A stretch of DNA of 64,000 nt from Bacteroides mediterraneensis (GTDB lineage: Bacteria; Bacteroidota; Bacteroidia; Bacteroidales; Bacteroidaceae). Position 1 is the first letter of the stretch; the number at the start of each line of letters is the position of its first letter. Both the position numbers and the translations under genes were made by a program. Below, in pieces: positions 41,226-49,319 of this stretch. The notes under the pieces were generated by a model that saw nothing but the letters and a program-made list of their open reading frames with translations, did no database searches and had not been told where the DNA came from. The stretch spans positions 2,046,001 through 2,110,000 of the forward strand of contig NZ_DAJPEN010000001.1 of NCBI RefSeq assembly GCF_025993685.1, in the 5' to 3' direction.

Positions 41226-42833
41226 ATGGCAGGAACAACAAAGGATATGAGTCTGATAAAACAAGTACTCCAGCTCAAGCAGGCCGGAGAATCCAACCGC
41301 GGTGTAAGCCGCAAGTTACCGATTGACAAGGAAACCGTCAACGGTTATGTGAATACAGTAAAAGCCAACGGATGGAACATCAGCGACCTCCTTGAGATTG
41401 ACGATCCCGAGTTGGAAAGGATGTTCCATGCCGGTTCACCGGCATATACGGACAGTAGAATGGAAGAGTTCCTGATCCTGCTCCCCAGATACAGGGAACT
41501 GCTGACGGATCCCAAATCCCATGTAAGCCGTCAGGTCCTGTTCGATGAATACCGTGCGACTCATCCCGACGGTTACGGAAAATCACAGTTCTATTACCAT
41601 CTGAAGCAGAATCTCGTTGCGAAGAAGGATGTTACGGCCGTACTTGCCAACACCTACAAACCGGGTGAAAAGCTCATGGTGGACTTTGCCGGTGACAAGC
41701 TCAGCTATGTGGATGCCGAAACCGGAGAAATTATCAAGGTGGAGGTGTTTGTCGCCTGCATGCCTTACAGCGAATATACCTATGTGATATGTGTACCTTC
41801 GCAGAAGACGGAGGACTTCCTGTATGCCATAAGAATGTGCCTGGAACATCTGGGCGGTGTTCCTCCCATACTGACTCCTGACAATCTCAAATCGGCTGTA
41901 ATCAGCAATGACCGGCATGAGCCGAAGCTGAACAAGGCTCTTGAGGACATGGGCAACTACTACCATTTTGTAGTGCTGCCATGCGACCCGGCATCGCCGA
42001 CACAGAAGGCTCTGGTAGAGGACTCCGTAAGGATTACATACAACCGTATCTATGCCAGATTGCGTAACCGTACCTTCCATTCACTCCTGGAACTGAACCG
42101 TGCCGTATGGAAGCTGATGGAAAGGCACAACCAGACCCGTATGCAGAAGCGTCCCTACAGCCGTGAGGAGCGTTTTCATGCCATGGAGAAGGAGCTGCTG
42201 AAACCCTTGAAACCGGGACCCTATGAGATGCGCCTGTATGCCGATCTGAAAGTACAGGCAAACTGCCATGTGGAGCTGAGACAGGACAAGGTGACCCATT
42301 TTTACTCCGTCCCCTATATCCATGTGGGAAAACAGGCAAGAATAGTCTTTACGCGTTCATGGGTCAAGGTCTATGTGGAGCAGAAACTGGTGGCCTCACA
42401 TATCCGCAGCCATACATACGGCTATACCACAGTCAGGGAACATCTCGCATCCAGCTGCAGGGTGATTATGGAGCGTTCGGCAGCCTATTATGTGGAGAAA
42501 GCAAAAGATATATCACCTGACTGCCATGAATATGTAAAAAGAATCTTTGACCCCAAACGTACCACACAGCCTGAAGAGGTGTATTACAAGCTGTGCAACT
42601 CCATAGTCAGCCTCAGAAGGAAGTATGACCTTGCCACGTTTGACCTTACCTGCCGTCAGTGCATGGAGTACGGTATTTACTCCTACAGCAAGTTTGAAGC
42701 CATACTCAGACGTAACGGCATGAATGCATCCGCAGACGAGACGGTAATCTTCCATGCGCCTACACCGTCAAACCACGGGAACATGCGTGGAAAAGACTAT
42801 TTTACAGGAAATGACATAAACCAACAACAATAA
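41226..42833 (+). CDS. istA: IS21 family transposase IstA
   Basis: 535 aa from ATG 41226 (MAGTTKDMSLIKQVLQLKQA). The same frame is open from 40971, but that part only translates the terminal repeats. It has an N-terminal HTH (ESNRGVSRKLPIDKETVNGY), then a DDE integrase core with KLMVDFAGDKL (D), ILTPDNLKSAV (D) and ASPTQKALVEDSVRITYNRIY (E). Confidence 0.93.
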   Translation: MAGTTKDMSLIKQVLQLKQAGESNRGVSRKLPIDKETVNGYVNTVKANGWNISDLLEIDDPELERMFHAGSPAYTDSRMEEFLILLPRYRELLTDPKSHVSRQVLFDEYRATHPDGYGKSQFYYHLKQNLVAKKDVTAVLANTYKPGEKLMVDFAGDKLSYVDAETGEIIKVEVFVACMPYSEYTYVICVPSQKTEDFLYAIRMCLEHLGGVPPILTPDNLKSAVISNDRHEPKLNKALEDMGNYYHFVVLPCDPASPTQKALVEDSVRITYNRIYARLRNRTFHSLLELNRAVWKLMERHNQTRMQKRPYSREERFHAMEKELLKPLKPGPYEMRLYADLKVQANCHVELRQDKVTHFYSVPYIHVGKQARIVFTRSWVKVYVEQKLVASHIRSHTYGYTTVREHLASSCRVIMERSAAYYVEKAKDISPDCHEYVKRIFDPKRTTQPEEVYYKLCNSIVSLRRKYDLATFDLTCRQCMEYGIYSYSKFEAILRRNGMNASADETVIFHAPTPSNHGNMRGKDYFTGNDINQQQ

Positions 42834-43562
42834 ATGATTATGAGCAACGAAACAGAAAGAACACTGCACGAGCTGAAGCTTCCGGGAATGGCAAGCTGCT
42901 GGAGCTCCCTGGAAGAAACACATCAGTTGGACAAGCTTACCCTGCGTGAAGGCATGCAGATCATGCTCCAGTACGAACGTGACACAAGAGGGAACAACCG
43001 CATCCAGCGTCTTATAAAGAATGCCGGCTTCCGTCTGAGAGCCTCGATGGAAGAACTTGAAACGGACACGGCAAGGGGAATACAGGCCTGCTCTGCAGCC
43101 GACCTTGCAACCGGAAATTACATCACGGGCGGAATGACGGTCATCATTACCGGACCGGCAGGAACCGGAAAGTCCTACTTCGCCTGCGCCTTGGGTGACA
43201 GGGCATGCAGGAACGGCCGGAAGGTACTGTACTTCACGATGAACATGCTCATCGAAAACCTGAAGCTTGCACATCTGGAAGGACGGGAGACGAACTTCTT
43301 CCGCAAACTGAACGCACATGACCTGCTGATTATCGATGACTTTGGGATGGTCAAGTTGGACGGCCAGATACAGCATGACTTTGAACAGATCATAGATGAC
43401 CGGTACAACCGGAAAGCACTCATCCTGGCCAGCCAGCTTCCCGTCGCAGACTGGTATGATGTGTTCCAAAGCGAGCTCATTGCGGAAGCCTGTCTGGACA
43501 GAATCGTGCATAAGGCAATAAAATTTGACCTTAAAGGAGAGAGCCTAAGAAAGAAGTATTAA
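42834..43562 (+). CDS. istB: IS21 family helper ATPase IstB
   Basis: 242 aa. Walker A is IITGPAGTGKSYFACAL and Walker B is LLIIDDFGMVKL; the C-terminal block DRIVHKAIKFDLKGESLRK is typical of IstB. It directs target selection by IstA. The start codon overlaps the istA stop (TAAATG). Confidence 0.95.
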   Translation: MIMSNETERTLHELKLPGMASCWSSLEETHQLDKLTLREGMQIMLQYERDTRGNNRIQRLIKNAGFRLRASMEELETDTARGIQACSAADLATGNYITGGMTVIITGPAGTGKSYFACALGDRACRNGRKVLYFTMNMLIENLKLAHLEGRETNFFRKLNAHDLLIIDDFGMVKLDGQIQHDFEQIIDDRYNRKALILASQLPVADWYDVFQSELIAEACLDRIVHKAIKFDLKGESLRKKY

Positions 43563-43873
43563 CTTTGCCAACAATACTGAATACTAACTGGGGACTGAAC
43601 GGATATCACCGGAAATGCTGAACGGGTATCCGCCGGAATATGCAGGTATGTTTCCTCGTTGTCTTGGCCATGAGTTTCAGCCGGATTCAAAAATTGGGAG
43701 CATGGGCGATATTCCTGGATAGTCTGGTTACAATCATCATCTACACTTTCTCCATCCTGAACGCATACCACTTGGCATAAAACAAAAAAGGGAGCCAGCC
43801 CACACGATTAGAAGCCAACTCCCACACACGATTATGATGCAAATATACTAATTCATTCTAAAACTATCGAGCT

Positions 43874-44311
43874 ATGACAAAAGAATTTTCATCAATCGTG
43901 GAGTTGAAATCAATACGTGAACAAAAATCAAGATTATCGGAGCGTGAGCAGGAACTATCCTCCCCCATCCTGACCGATTTTTCTCTCATCCCTGAGATTT
44001 ATGACTGGTTCAAGGAACTGTTGGCCGGGATGGACTGTCCGCCCAATCCTGAGAGCGTCACCCAGCGGAAGAAGTTCCTCTTTATCATCTTGTTCCTGTT
44101 CGCTCCCAGCGTGCTGGCCGGCGGACGGCTGCCGAACGGTATCCGGGCAGAAATTTCCGGCGTGTTCCCGGATGTGTCCCCGTGTGTAATTTCAAACAAT
44201 ATCGCCGATGTTTCCTTTATCTACCAGCAGTATAAGGATTTCAGGCAGGATATAGAGTATCTTTACAATCAGATTTTAGAAAGGTTGAAGGTCAAAGGAC
44301 TAATCAAGTAG
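43874..44311 (+). CDS. Conserved phage hypothetical protein
   Basis: 145 aa. The N-terminal 35 residues are a charged helix, followed by LTDFSLIPEIYDWFKELLAG and a hydrophobic segment KKFLFIILFLFAPSVLAGG. The C-terminal part is helical (SNNIADVSFIYQQYKDFRQD). The function is unknown. It resumes rightward transcription after the IS21 element and ends at a convergent terminator. Confidence 0.6.
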   Translation: MTKEFSSIVELKSIREQKSRLSEREQELSSPILTDFSLIPEIYDWFKELLAGMDCPPNPESVTQRKKFLFIILFLFAPSVLAGGRLPNGIRAEISGVFPDVSPCVISNNIADVSFIYQQYKDFRQDIEYLYNQILERLKVKGLIK

Positions 44312-44327
44312 TTGTCATTTTAGTGAA

Positions 44328-44353
44328 AAGCCGGAGCTTTATGCCTCCGGCTT
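44328..44353. terminator. Terminator between converging phage gene and defence-like operon
   Basis: AAGCCGGAG (44328-44336) / CTCCGGCTT (44345-44353), a perfect 9-bp stem. Confidence 0.65.
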
Positions 44354-45034
44354 CATGTTTAAACATTTTGAATAAATGTAATTCTTGAAGTCTAATCTTA
44401 GTTCGTGAACAAGAGGAGAGATTTCCTCGTATTTATCTATTAGTTTTGATAATTTATCTCGGGTGTTATCTTCAAGTTCCTTTAAACTACTTTCGCTTAA
44501 CTCCGGATTGGAATTTTGCTTCTTTAATTTGAATAAAATAATTTGTTTTTTAATATGGAGATTATAAATATACCCAGATATTTTATGAATGTTGTCAATA
44601 ATTGATTTATCGTCTATAAACAATTCTAATAACGCTTCGCTGGATTGTTCTTCTTGGTATAAATCATCCATTTTCTTGATATATCTATCAATATCATCGT
44701 TGTCATCTAAGGTTGGAAGCCGCATGATATGAGAAAGCCATTGGTATAATTTTTCGTTGGAATTTATTATTGCATTCCTTTCAGTAGAATATATTTCAGA
44801 TTTTACATTAGTAAGTAGAGATAATTGACTTTTAAGAACTTCTGTCTGATTGATGAATTTTGTTTCGATGTCCTTTATTTTATTTGTAATTCCACTTATT
44901 GCTTGTTTCTCTATTAATTTCTTTATCCATTCAGAACATAGGATGATAATTAGCTGTATCAGAATAAACAAAAGAATAATTTTCCAAAGTGGATATTGTG
45001 ATTCAATCAATGTTTTAGTTATTTCTCCTTCCAT
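44339..45034 (-). CDS. Membrane-anchored coiled-coil protein of the defence-like operon
   Basis: 231 aa. One N-terminal membrane helix (PLWKIILLFILIQLIIILCSE) is followed by long charged coiled coils (GITNKIKDIETKFINQTEVL, LSESSLKELEDNTRDKLSKL). No family is recognised. It is the last gene of a four-gene leftward operon, 5 bp after the PutAbiC-like gene. A membrane partner or effector of that system is plausible (inference). Confidence 0.65.
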   Translation of the reverse strand: MEGEITKTLIESQYPLWKIILLFILIQLIIILCSEWIKKLIEKQAISGITNKIKDIETKFINQTEVLKSQLSLLTNVKSEIYSTERNAIINSNEKLYQWLSHIMRLPTLDDNDDIDRYIKKMDDLYQEEQSSEALLELFIDDKSIIDNIHKISGYIYNLHIKKQIILFKLKKQNSNPELSESSLKELEDNTRDKLSKLIDKYEEISPLVHELRLDFKNYIYSKCLNMKPEA

Positions 45035-45039
45035 AATTA

Positions 45040-45891
45040 TTATTCATTTTCATTAAATACAAATGCTCCCTTTTTATATTCATTACTCATATCTCTATTT
45101 TCATCTTTAGAAAAAGCATAATCATCTTGAAATTTTGAAACATATAATTCTTTCTCTCTATCTGTTGCCAATAATTCAACTCGAAGATTATTGAATATTG
45201 CATATTTTTCAATTAGAGGTTTAAACTTTTCTCTGCCATTACTTGATAGGCAATTGTAAAATAACATAATAAGTTCATATTGTGATAGACTAGCTCTCAT
45301 AATGCATGCATAATCATATTTTTTATTTTTGTCATTTGTAAAAATTGGAGCTTCGTCAATAAATTTAAATACTCGATATAGGTGTCTAAAATAATGGTCT
45401 AAGATCCCAATATCTTTATCTTCTTCATATGAAATTATTCCTTTTTCTTTAATATCATCTTTGATTCCCCACAAAGGAGTGTCTTTTTCTTCATATAAAG
45501 CTTTGAATATTTGTCTGCCTGATATTTTTACTTTATTCAATAAATTACTATTGTCATAAGCCAAGAATTGCAAGTTATTAGTTATATCTTCTTGGATTTG
45601 AATAAGCTGAAATAAGTTACTTTCAAATCGTTCTAATGCAATATCTTTTCTTTGCTGCTCATTAGCTTTAAATTGTACCCAAAAAGCAAGAAAAGTAAGT
45701 ATAGCCGCTGCTATCGCGACGAATGGTCCCATTGTTCCTCCAATAGTATCACCGATGGTACCAGTTTCTTTATAGAAATAATAACGTTCAGATTCTGTAA
45801 AATATGTAGGTAGGTAACATATTCCACCGATGATTATTAGAAAACCCACTAAGTATATCCAAAAATCTTTGGTAAAAGTTTTGTTTTTCAT
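45040..45891 (-). CDS. PutAbiC-like putative phage abortive infection protein
   Basis: 283 aa. Two N-terminal membrane helices flank GTIGDTIGGTMGPFVAIAAA, followed by ILTFLAFWVQFKANEQQRKD. Further on come RFESNLFQLIQIQEDI, YFRHLYRVFKFIDE and ACIMRASLSQYELIMLFYNC. These are the signatures of the putative AbiC-type family, found in lactococcal and many other defence loci. Its gene starts inside the AbiJ-like stop (4-bp overlap). The DNA is A+T-rich compared with phage structural genes. Confidence 0.8.
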   Translation of the reverse strand: MKNKTFTKDFWIYLVGFLIIIGGICYLPTYFTESERYYFYKETGTIGDTIGGTMGPFVAIAAAILTFLAFWVQFKANEQQRKDIALERFESNLFQLIQIQEDITNNLQFLAYDNSNLLNKVKISGRQIFKALYEEKDTPLWGIKDDIKEKGIISYEEDKDIGILDHYFRHLYRVFKFIDEAPIFTNDKNKKYDYACIMRASLSQYELIMLFYNCLSSNGREKFKPLIEKYAIFNNLRVELLATDREKELYVSKFQDDYAFSKDENRDMSNEYKKGAFVFNENE

Positions 45892-46721
45892 ATACTATTT
45901 GATTTTTTATTTAGGTAATTGATAAAAGCACTACAAGACACAAGCATGAATAATGCTTCTTCTGCCTGAGGAGCATTGGTATCATCCATCAGTGCATGAC
46001 GAATACCTGTAGTTTTGTCATTGGTGTATCCATAAAGACATTCAAACGCTTTCCTCAAAACGGTAGGGACAACGACTCCTTTTTCCTCCATCTTTTTAAA
46101 GTTAAGTACATTTTCCCCAGTTATATTTCGGGAGATAGCTTCAACTGCAGATATGGATTCCTTTATGGAATTTCTATAATCAGCCACTGGCTTTTTAGAA
46201 TACAATTCCAACGCATTATTTAAATGTATCTTGATATTATCCTTACTTGTACTTAATGCAGTTTCTATTTCTTTAATTTCTTCTTCTGATGTGATTTCTA
46301 CAATTTCCTTGTTTACAATCCTATATGCAAAATTTAAACGTCTAAAATTACGGTTCAATTCGCCAACAAAAATATCGGATGAAATAGAAATTCCTGAATC
46401 TTTTTTACCATTAAAATATAGGTATTTAATACAAATTTCAATAAGGTCTAGTTTTTTAAACCATTCATTTCGTTCGTTTTTTATGTATTTAGATATTATA
46501 TCAATGTAAATAGTCCACTCAGATTTACGCATATTTAGGAAATTTGTCCAAATATATTCATCTAAGTTGAGATATATAAAAAGACAATCAACGCTATTTA
46601 GTCTTTCTTTTAAAATATCATAACATGTTAGAATCGCATTTTTTATCTCCGGTGTAATTCTTTCCCTAATAATTACATCTGATGGTTTGGTGTAACCATA
46701 TCTTTCAGAAAATAGTGCCAT
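45888..46721 (-). CDS. AbiJ-like protein with HEPN-type C-terminal domain
   Basis: 277 aa. The start LFSERYGYTKPSDVIIRERI fits the AbiJ N-terminal domain family. The C-terminal third (YRNSIKESISAVEAISRNIT ... TTGIRHALMDDTNAPQAEEA) carries the GIRHA motif seen in HEPN-like abortive-infection proteins, many of which are RNases. It lies 3 bp downstream of the XRE regulator and overlaps the PutAbiC-like gene. Assignment is from sequence patterns by eye. Confidence 0.72.
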   Translation of the reverse strand: MALFSERYGYTKPSDVIIRERITPEIKNAILTCYDILKERLNSVDCLFIYLNLDEYIWTNFLNMRKSEWTIYIDIISKYIKNERNEWFKKLDLIEICIKYLYFNGKKDSGISISSDIFVGELNRNFRRLNFAYRIVNKEIVEITSEEEIKEIETALSTSKDNIKIHLNNALELYSKKPVADYRNSIKESISAVEAISRNITGENVLNFKKMEEKGVVVPTVLRKAFECLYGYTNDKTTGIRHALMDDTNAPQAEEALFMLVSCSAFINYLNKKSNSI

Positions 46722-46724
46722 AGT

Positions 46725-46979
46725 TTATTCTCCTTTCTCAATTTTTATTTTTATTTTCTTTCCACAATGAGGGCATGTTATAAAACTATTGTCTTCCCTT
46801 TCTTCATTAAACAAATCGACAACATTAACTCCTAGAGCCTTAGCTATATCTCTCAATTTCCCGATAGTAGGATTGCCGGAAACGGCTGCATATAACGCCT
46901 GGTAAGTAACTCCCATCTTCTTTGCTAAATCCTGCATGGTTATTCCCTGCTCCTTACAGATTTCTTGTACTCGTAGCAT
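46725..46979 (-). CDS. XRE family regulator with zinc ribbon, controlling the defence-like operon
   Basis: 84 aa from ATG 46979 (MLRVQEICKEQGITMQDLAK). The frame is open for 26 codons upstream, but those lie over the promoter and operators. The HTH is ITMQDLAKKMGVTYQALYAA. The tail FITCPHCGKKIKIKIEKGE holds a CxxC knuckle. It faces an array of 16-bp palindromes and a -7 element at 47010-47003 (TATATTTG on the minus strand), so it probably represses its own operon. Confidence 0.8.
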   Translation of the reverse strand: MLRVQEICKEQGITMQDLAKKMGVTYQALYAAVSGNPTIGKLRDIAKALGVNVVDLFNEEREDNSFITCPHCGKKIKIKIEKGE

Positions 46980-46984
46980 ATTAT

Positions 46985-47145
46985 TCAAATTATAGTTTGA
47001 TGCAAATATAGAAACATTTTTCAAATTATAGGTAGATATATCAAAGAATAATATCAAAAAATAATTTGAAAAATTTCTTCTAAAAGTTTTGTTTATTCAA
47101 AATAAAGTTTGATATTTGCAATCAGAAAATCAAAATATAATTTGA
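46985..47145. promoter_or_regulatory. Operator array of the XRE regulator
   Basis: Four 16-bp palindromes of form TCAAA-N6-TTTGA lie at 46985-47000, 47054-47069, 47097-47112 and 47130-47145; a degenerate copy is at 47021-47036. The first lies between the -7 element (47003-47010) and the start codon, so binding would block the promoter. The right-hand copies lie before the divergent gene at 47170. Confidence 0.75.
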
Positions 47146-47169
47146 ATAACAATTTAAACACATACGATT

Positions 47170-47457
47170 ATGAATACTATTAGCAGTGAATACATTAAAG
47201 AAATCAAGGCTCAAATCAGAATTATCAATGAATCTCTCAAAAGAGTGCAAGAAGCTGAAAAGGTTCAAGAAACAACAGTTAATGCACGTGAGTATGAGAA
47301 AGCTAAGAATGAAGCTATAGATGCAAGTGCAGATGTGATGATGGCGTTAGAAGAAGCCGTAAGACTTGCATCAGGTATGGGGTGCGCTACTGGTCTGTAT
47401 GACATAAACAAGTACCACAAAATTGTAGAACTTGATTTTAGAGAATCACACAAGTAA
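47170..47457 (+). CDS. Hypothetical coiled-coil protein
   Basis: 95 aa (MNTISSEYIKEIKAQIRIIN...), helical throughout. It starts at a TACGATTATG motif to the right of the XRE operators, so it may be co-regulated. No family is recognised. Confidence 0.55.
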   Translation: MNTISSEYIKEIKAQIRIINESLKRVQEAEKVQETTVNAREYEKAKNEAIDASADVMMALEEAVRLASGMGCATGLYDINKYHKIVELDFRESHK

Positions 47458-47502
47458 GTTTAACCAGCAGGGCTTATGCCCTGCATAATCCCACACACGA
47501 TT

Positions 47503-48144
47503 ATGAATACATATTACAAATTTTGTCCGAACGTATTTCTTGCAAAATGTGATGAAAAGCATGAAAAAGGTGATGCCATTCTTGTAACCACCAAATACGG
47601 CAAAGAAAATGAAAGTATAGTGTTTAATCTGATATTTGAACGTGATGGCTTCTACTATTATTCGATCGTTCGTGCTGATGGCTTTAACGTTCAAGAATGG
47701 GCAAAGCGAAAAGCAGAACGCCGATTGGATTGGGCCGCCATTGCAGAACGAAAGAGTGAAGAATACTTCAAAGCATCAAACAAAGACAGTGATTTTCTCT
47801 CGCTAGGTGAACCTATTAAAATCGGCCATCATAGCGAAAGACGACACAGAAAAGCCATTGAAGATGCCTGGAATAATATGGGAAAGAGCGTAGAGTTTGA
47901 CGAGAAAGTCAAAGAACATGAAAGAATAGCCAAGTATTGGGCAAACAAGGCTGACACCATAAATCTTTCAATGCCTGAAAGCGTGGACTATTATGAGCAT
48001 AAGTTAGCAGCAGCTAAAGAGTATCATGAGGGGCTGAAATCCGGCAAATATCCACGTGAGCACTCATACTCTTTGACGTATGCAAAGAAAGCGGTAAACG
48101 AAGCTCAAAAGAATTTTGATTTGGCAAAGAAACTTTGGTTATAA
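47503..48144 (+). CDS. DUF3560-like protein
   Basis: 213 aa from ATG 47503 at a CACACGATTATG motif. The middle part PIKIGHHSERRHRKAIEDAWNNMGKS followed by YWANKADTIN is the DUF3560 core. DUF3560 proteins occur on plasmids and phages; function unknown. The N-terminal 100 residues are a separate beta-rich domain. Confidence 0.72.
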   Translation: MNTYYKFCPNVFLAKCDEKHEKGDAILVTTKYGKENESIVFNLIFERDGFYYYSIVRADGFNVQEWAKRKAERRLDWAAIAERKSEEYFKASNKDSDFLSLGEPIKIGHHSERRHRKAIEDAWNNMGKSVEFDEKVKEHERIAKYWANKADTINLSMPESVDYYEHKLAAAKEYHEGLKSGKYPREHSYSLTYAKKAVNEAQKNFDLAKKLWL

Positions 48145-48176
48145 ACCCGGTAGCCTTCGGGCTACCACTATTTAAG

Positions 48177-48386
48177 ATGGTTATGAAAAGAGAAAAGTTA
48201 ACGGTTAAAGCATCAGATGTAAGAAGCATAAAAATGAGCGTAAATCCGCCCAAAGTGGTTGTGGATGCAGGTTATAGAGTGATTCATGATGGTGAAATAA
48301 AATGCTGGGTAGGTATAGGCTGGTTGACCGAAGGCAGAGCGTCAAAGAGTGACTACTATAAAATACCAGAAGTTGTAAACGGATAA
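48177..48386 (+). CDS. Hypothetical protein
   Basis: 69 aa from ATG 48177; a second ATG is at 48183. It contains VDAGYRVIHDGEIKCWVGIGWL, a small beta-rich fold. A short hairpin GGTAGC/GCTACC (48149-48166) lies just upstream. Confidence 0.5.
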   Translation: MVMKREKLTVKASDVRSIKMSVNPPKVVVDAGYRVIHDGEIKCWVGIGWLTEGRASKSDYYKIPEVVNG

Positions 48387-48398
48387 TTTAGGATAGAT

Positions 48399-48611
48399 AT
48401 GAAATCAATAAACGTAAATGGTTGCAGTATATGTCAACCCGGTAGCGAGAACTATTGCACTTATACTACCAAATTAAGAGGTAAAAGAGTAAAAATGTAT
48501 CAGTACGATTACAAAACAGATTCAGGTGAGTTGTTTTCTTGCTGTGCCCCAACACTGGAAAAGTGTAGGGAAAAACGTGATGCATGGCTAAAAAGCAAAC
48601 ATTTAGCATAA
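48399..48611 (+). CDS. DUF3873-like small protein
   Basis: 70 aa. INVNGCSICQPGSENYCTY, then MYQYDYKTDSGELFSCCAPT and LEKCREKRDAWL match the DUF3873 pattern common on Bacteroides mobile elements. Six cysteines suggest metal binding. Function unknown. Confidence 0.68.
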   Translation: MKSINVNGCSICQPGSENYCTYTTKLRGKRVKMYQYDYKTDSGELFSCCAPTLEKCREKRDAWLKSKHLA

Positions 48612-48659
48612 TGTTTCGTATGCGTTGAATTGTTCTTCAAAATTGTCTTCATAATGGGG

Positions 48660-48667
48660 TATCTTTG
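48660..48667 (+). promoter_or_regulatory. -7 element of the tRNA-Val-like gene
   Basis: TATCTTTG, 12 bp upstream of the tRNA-like sequence. Confidence 0.55.
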
Positions 48668-48679
48668 TATAGATACCAT

Positions 48680-48752
48680 CGCGGGTTAGAGCAGTGGGCA
48701 GCTCGTCACTTTGACTTGGTGAAGGCCGGTGGTTCGAATCCATCACCCGCAA
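48680..48752 (+). tRNA. tRNA-Val(GAC)-like gene with a C1-A72 mismatch
   Basis: Acceptor CGCGGGT (48680-48686) pairs with ACCCGCA (48745-48751) except C1-A72. The D arm is GAGC/GCTC, the anticodon arm TCACT-TTGACTT-GGTGA (anticodon GAC at 48713-48715), variable AGGCC, T arm GGTGG-TTCGAAT-CCATC and discriminator A. All arm lengths are regular. It has its own promoter and no encoded CCA. Confidence 0.75.
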
Positions 48753-48776
48753 CTAACATTTAAAAGTTACACGATT

Positions 48777-49136
48777 ATGGAAATACTTACGCTTATCATC
48801 AAACAGAAGTTCTTTGACGAAATCTTGTCGGGCAAGAAAACACAAGAATTCAGAGAAATCAGACCTACAACCCAGAAGAAATACTGCCAGCTTGACGCTG
48901 ACGGGTATTGTGTCGAGAAAGACGGTGTTTTGCAGCCTAAGCGTTACGATGCAATCCAGTTCTTTGTAGGCTACAATAAAGACAGGGCCAGCGCACTGGT
49001 AGAAGTCAAAGGTGCAAAGATAGAACTGTTTGAAGATGAGAATCACAATCTTATAGAATACACCTATCAAGGTGAGATATACCTGGCCGCACAGGTCGTT
49101 TATGACCTTGGCCGAGTGATGGAAAAGCATGTTTAA
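48777..49136 (+). CDS. ASCH-like domain protein
   Basis: 119 aa from ATG 48777, again at an ACACGATTATG motif. MEILTLIIKQKFFDEILSGK, KTQEFREIRP and YDAIQFFVGY...ALVEVKGAKIEL are typical of ASCH/PUA-like proteins in phages. It is the second such protein in the element (other at 38729-39160). Confidence 0.72.
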   Translation: MEILTLIIKQKFFDEILSGKKTQEFREIRPTTQKKYCQLDADGYCVEKDGVLQPKRYDAIQFFVGYNKDRASALVEVKGAKIELFEDENHNLIEYTYQGEIYLAAQVVYDLGRVMEKHV

Positions 49137-49157
49137 CCCTTTAAAACTTGTTGTTGA

Positions 49158-49319
49158 GTCAGAACAAACAGAAGTACATTTTCAACGAGCAACTACCGTG
49201 GGGGCCGTACTGGATTGACAGACCCGAATACAGGTAGAACCTCTCAGGGTGGTAGATATATCACCCGTCGCCAGCAGTATTATAACGTCCGCACAGGACT
49301 TGGTATGAGTGGCGGATAA
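49158..49319 (+). other. Possible small gene without an ATG start
   Basis: An open frame ends ...YNVRTGLGMSGG and its stop TAA overlaps the start of the next gene (TAATG). Its content (NYRGGRTGLTDPNTGRTSQG, GGRYITRRQQYY) is of non-random, basic, Gly/Arg-rich composition. No ATG, GTG or convincing TTG lies near its beginning, so it is either a remnant or begins at an unusual codon. Confidence 0.35.

Larger units (their letters stand above)
40864..43644 (+). mobile_element. IS21 family insertion sequence with 8-bp target duplication
   Basis: 2781 bp from TACATATTCCGG to CCGGAATATGCA, flanked by GGTATGTT at 40856-40863 and 43645-43652. It contains istA and istB and multiple terminal repeats. 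The coding genes are intact. Confidence 0.9.
40635..43780 (+). pseudogene. Small membrane-protein gene split by the IS21 element
   Basis: The left part (40635-40863) encodes MKHVFYALIILQALYELAKL through LGLLLLGIGLFSSQWV. Joining it to 43653-43780, with one copy of the 8-bp duplication removed, restores a 118-aa ORF that continues CFLVVLAMSFSRIQKLGAWA and ends IIIYTFSILNAYHLA. The rebuilt protein has about four transmembrane helices. The current product ends inside the IS after 90 residues. Confidence 0.8.
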
